8,272 bases of DNA, taken from Chitinophagaceae bacterium (GTDB lineage Bacteria; Bacteroidota; Bacteroidia; Chitinophagales; Chitinophagaceae). Position 1 is the first letter of the stretch; every line of letters starts with the position of its first letter. This document shows, piece by piece, positions 6,353 through 8,272 of this stretch. The stretch covers positions 1-8,272 of the forward strand of contig CANKNL010000130.1 in assembly GCA_947483345.1 (NCBI GenBank). The letters are read 5' to 3'. The notes below the pieces were generated by a model. That model made no database searches. It was not told the origin of the DNA and saw only the letters and a list, made by a program, of their open reading frames with translations. The translations under genes were made by a program, and so were the position numbers.

Positions 6353-6420
6353 TAGCAAGCTGATTATAACAAACAATATACCCTAAGCTAAGATATTCTT
6401 TTATTGCTTTATGCTGCCTG

Positions 6421-6957
6421 TTAATCCTCAACCAACTGATAAATTTCTTTTAAATTTCTGCCAAGCCCATCATAATCAAGTCCGTATCCCAATAAAAATT
6501 TATTGGGTACGTTAAAGCCCAGATAGTCGATGGTAAGCGGATGAACCAATGCGGTGGGTTTATGTAACAAGGCGGCAATTTTTAAACTGGCCGGTTGTTG
6601 ATTTATTAATTGTGGCAAAAATTCATGCAAGGTTTTACCGGTATCAACAATATCCTCTACTATAATCACATGCCTGCCATGTAAAGGCACATCCAGGCCA
6701 ATAGAAGTGATCACATTACCTGTTGACTTTGTCCCTTTATAAGAGGCCAGTTTTATAAAACATATTTCTGCTTCTATAGTAAGCTCTTTAAACAAATCGG
6801 AAGCAAACATAAATGAACCATTTAAAATACTGACAAATAATGGTCTTTTATCTTTATAATCTGCATTGATTTGTTTGGCCAGTTTATTAACCTGCTCCTG
6901 AATTTGCTCAGCTTTAATATACGGCTGAAATTTTTTATCCAATAAGGAAATGATCAT
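6421..6957 (-). CDS. hpt: Hypoxanthine phosphoribosyltransferase (purine salvage)
   Basis: Cytoplasmic enzyme converting hypoxanthine (often also guanine) plus PRPP to IMP or GMP and pyrophosphate. The 178 residues are the usual length. Seen: NGSFMFASDL (46-55) after the first strand, the flexible loop SYKGTKSTG (72-80), the PRPP-binding signature VIIVEDIVDTGKTL (97-110) with the paired acidic Glu101-Asp102, KPTAL (133-137) near the purine site, and the C-terminal block GFNVPNKFLLGYGLDYDGLGRNL, where Phe-Leu-Leu-Gly-Tyr-Gly is typical of the family. The ATG is at 6957. It lies 39 bases after the GH73-LysM gene and before the VWA gene on the same strand, with no terminator in either gap, so cotranscription is likely. 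Guanine versus hypoxanthine preference cannot be read from the sequence. Confidence 0.96.
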   Translation of the reverse strand: MIISLLDKKFQPYIKAEQIQEQVNKLAKQINADYKDKRPLFVSILNGSFMFASDLFKELTIEAEICFIKLASYKGTKSTGNVITSIGLDVPLHGRHVIIVEDIVDTGKTLHEFLPQLINQQPASLKIAALLHKPTALVHPLTIDYLGFNVPNKFLLGYGLDYDGLGRNLKEIYQLVED

Positions 6958-6996
6958 GTTTAAAATTATTTAATCTTTTATAAAACATTGAATGAT

Positions 6997-8136
6997 TTAT
7001 TTGGAAACAATTATTTTTTGACCGATTCCCAATTCATCAGAAACCAATTTGTTCCATTTTTTTAATTGCTTAATGGACACTTTATAGATTTTGGAAATCG
7101 CATACAGGCCTTCTTTTGGGGCAACCACATGCACTTTATTTTTTTGGAAATGGTCATTATCAGCACTGTTCACTACATCGCTTTGCAAAAATAATTTGGT
7201 ACCCGCCTGTAAGTTAATCCCGGCATCTAAGTGATTATACATTAAAAGATATCGCAGCTGAATACCCGTTGCTTGTGCAACATCATACACCGTTTCGCCG
7301 GGTTGTACAATATAATATGCGGTATTGCCGGTTCTTGATTTTTTATGCAAAAAGATAAATTGATCTTTGCTCAAAATGCCTTCTTCGGTCAGGTCGTTAA
7401 AATCCATCAATTTACTTAAGCTGATATTATTTTTATTGGCAATCAGCAGTAATGAAGTCCCCTTTTTTACAAAAACACATGGGGTATTATTGATACTGCT
7501 AACTTTTTCGGCTTCGGGTGAAACCGTATTAATATCGTTTACCAAAGAGGGACTTCCGGCTCTTGTGCCTACCGGCTTTTCATTATCGTTCACTTCCGCT
7601 ATGGCTATGTCCTGACTTGGGATATGCTGTAACGCATATAAACTATATTGCTGAAGATCGTATTGTTCAATATAACTAATTAACAGATCGGGATATTTTG
7701 GATTGGTTGCATATCCTGCTTTCTTTAAACCTCTGGCCCAGCCTTCGTAATCAATAGGATCAAGCGCAAATAAAGAACTGTATCTTTTGTTGGCTTTTAA
7801 AAAATCACTATGGTCGCGATAGCTTTCATCGGCATTGTTATAAGCCCTGAAACATTCCTGGTTTGTATCATCATCATGTGTAACCGTTTCACCGGTCCAG
7901 GTATTTTTACATTTAATCCCAAAATGGTTATTTGATTTCTTCACCAGGTCGCTGTTACCGTTTTCTGATTCCAAAATGCCCTGTGCCAATGTGATGGATG
8001 CCGGTACACCTGAACGTTTCATTTCGTTGATGGCCATATCTTTAAACTGTGCGATATAGGCTTCTATCGTAACACGTTGAGCGATTGCCTTATTCAAGCC
8101 AATTGATAATAAAAGGATTACACTAATTTTGTACAT
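6997..8136 (-). CDS. Secreted GH73 glucosaminidase with three LysM repeats (peptidoglycan hydrolase)
   Basis: Predicted to cleave the beta-1,4 bond after N-acetylglucosamine in peptidoglycan, in the periplasm. Of 379 residues, 1-19 are a signal peptide (MYKISVILLL..., cleavage near AIA-Q). The glucosaminidase domain spans about 22-162: ITLAQGILESENGNS with Glu56 as the probable general acid, NNHFGIKC (69-76), FRAYNNADESYRDHSDFL (96-113) and GYATNPKYPDLLISYIEQYD (141-160). A low-complexity linker (about 165-218) follows, then three LysM repeats at about 220-264, 274-317 and 335-378, which bind GlcNAc-containing glycan. The first LysM is the most divergent. The ATG at 8136 is three bases after the upstream methyltransferase stop, so translation is probably coupled. 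It may serve in growth or daughter-cell separation; this is inference. Confidence 0.94.
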   Translation of the reverse strand: MYKISVILLLSIGLNKAIAQRVTIEAYIAQFKDMAINEMKRSGVPASITLAQGILESENGNSDLVKKSNNHFGIKCKNTWTGETVTHDDDTNQECFRAYNNADESYRDHSDFLKANKRYSSLFALDPIDYEGWARGLKKAGYATNPKYPDLLISYIEQYDLQQYSLYALQHIPSQDIAIAEVNDNEKPVGTRAGSPSLVNDINTVSPEAEKVSSINNTPCVFVKKGTSLLLIANKNNISLSKLMDFNDLTEEGILSKDQFIFLHKKSRTGNTAYYIVQPGETVYDVAQATGIQLRYLLMYNHLDAGINLQAGTKLFLQSDVVNSADNDHFQKNKVHVVAPKEGLYAISKIYKVSIKQLKKWNKLVSDELGIGQKIIVSK

Positions 8137-8139
8137 CTG

Positions 8140-8272
8140 TTATTTTTTTTGAATCAATAAGAGCCCATCTCTTATTGTAAGCATCACTTGTTGAACCCGT
8201 TCATCATTTTTTACATGTTCATTAAAAGCCTGTATGGCTTTGGCATTCTTCCCTTTTATCTGATCATCCAAA
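8140..8272 (-). CDS. C-terminal end of a class I SAM-dependent O-methyltransferase (partial)
   Basis: Only the last 43 codons and the stop (TAA, 8142-8140) are in the window; the gene continues beyond the right edge. The ending, with AIQAFNEHVKNDERVQQ followed by MLTIRDGLLLIQKK, fits the catechol/caffeoyl-CoA O-methyltransferase-like family (Methyltransf_3), whose members end in a similar "FN..v..dpr......pi.DGl.l..K" pattern; the substrate of bacterial members is mostly unknown. It is three bases upstream of the GH73-LysM start and is probably the upstream member of that operon. The call rests on a short C-terminal pattern, and the SAM-binding motifs are not visible. Confidence 0.75.
   Translation of the reverse strand, partial: LDDQIKGKNAKAIQAFNEHVKNDERVQQVMLTIRDGLLLIQKK

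Noticed and set aside
6368..6377. TA-TTG-TTTG on the minus strand as a promoter for the VWA gene
   Set aside because: The -7 spacing has one extra base and no TTG stands about 20 bases upstream; cotranscription with hpt is simpler.

Overview
The window looks like a chromosomal stretch from a Bacteroidota genome, probably a Chitinophagaceae-like lineage. The evidence is a type IX secretion (T9SS) C-terminal sorting domain, promoters of the Bacteroidota kind (TTG, about 19-20 bases, TAnnTTTG), little Shine-Dalgarno signal, AT-rich spacers, and protein sequences typical of the phylum. The family-level placement is inference. I see no insertion sequence, prophage, CRISPR array or RNA gene. Most genes are housekeeping, with some unusual details.

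Layout. (1) 1-563, minus: N-terminal 187 residues of a MIP-family channel (aquaporin), cut by the window edge, with a hydrophobic selectivity filter lacking the usual arginine. (2) 564-1121: a gene-poor spacer of about 560 bp containing a perfect FNR-type box and a separate perfect palindrome. (3) 1122-1463, plus: a 113-residue secreted protein that is almost nothing but a T9SS sorting domain, started at TTG. (4) 1475-2656, minus: an RlmI-type 23S rRNA cytosine methyltransferase. (5) 2657-2796: divergent promoter region with a strong promoter for grpE and a TACCTTTG element almost touching the rlmI start codon. (6) 2797-4586, plus: grpE then dnaJ, the two DnaK co-chaperones, separated by a small terminator-like hairpin; dnaK is not in the window. 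(7) 8272-4583, minus: a probable four-gene operon running from the end of a SAM-dependent O-methyltransferase (partial), through a GH73-LysM peptidoglycan hydrolase and hypoxanthine phosphoribosyltransferase, to a YfbK-family von Willebrand A protein with an added carboxypeptidase-regulatory-like domain. The last gene meets dnaJ tail to tail with overlapping stop codons.

How the genes relate. GrpE and DnaJ work with DnaK in protein folding. RlmI and Hpt serve ribosome modification and purine salvage. The GH73-LysM enzyme, the VWA protein and the mini T9SS protein carry signal peptides and act at the cell envelope. No single new multi-gene system is evident. The points most worth a second look are the arginine-less aquaporin with its FNR-like box, the stand-alone T9SS sorting domain, the grpE-dnaJ intergenic hairpin, and the domain-extended YfbK protein.
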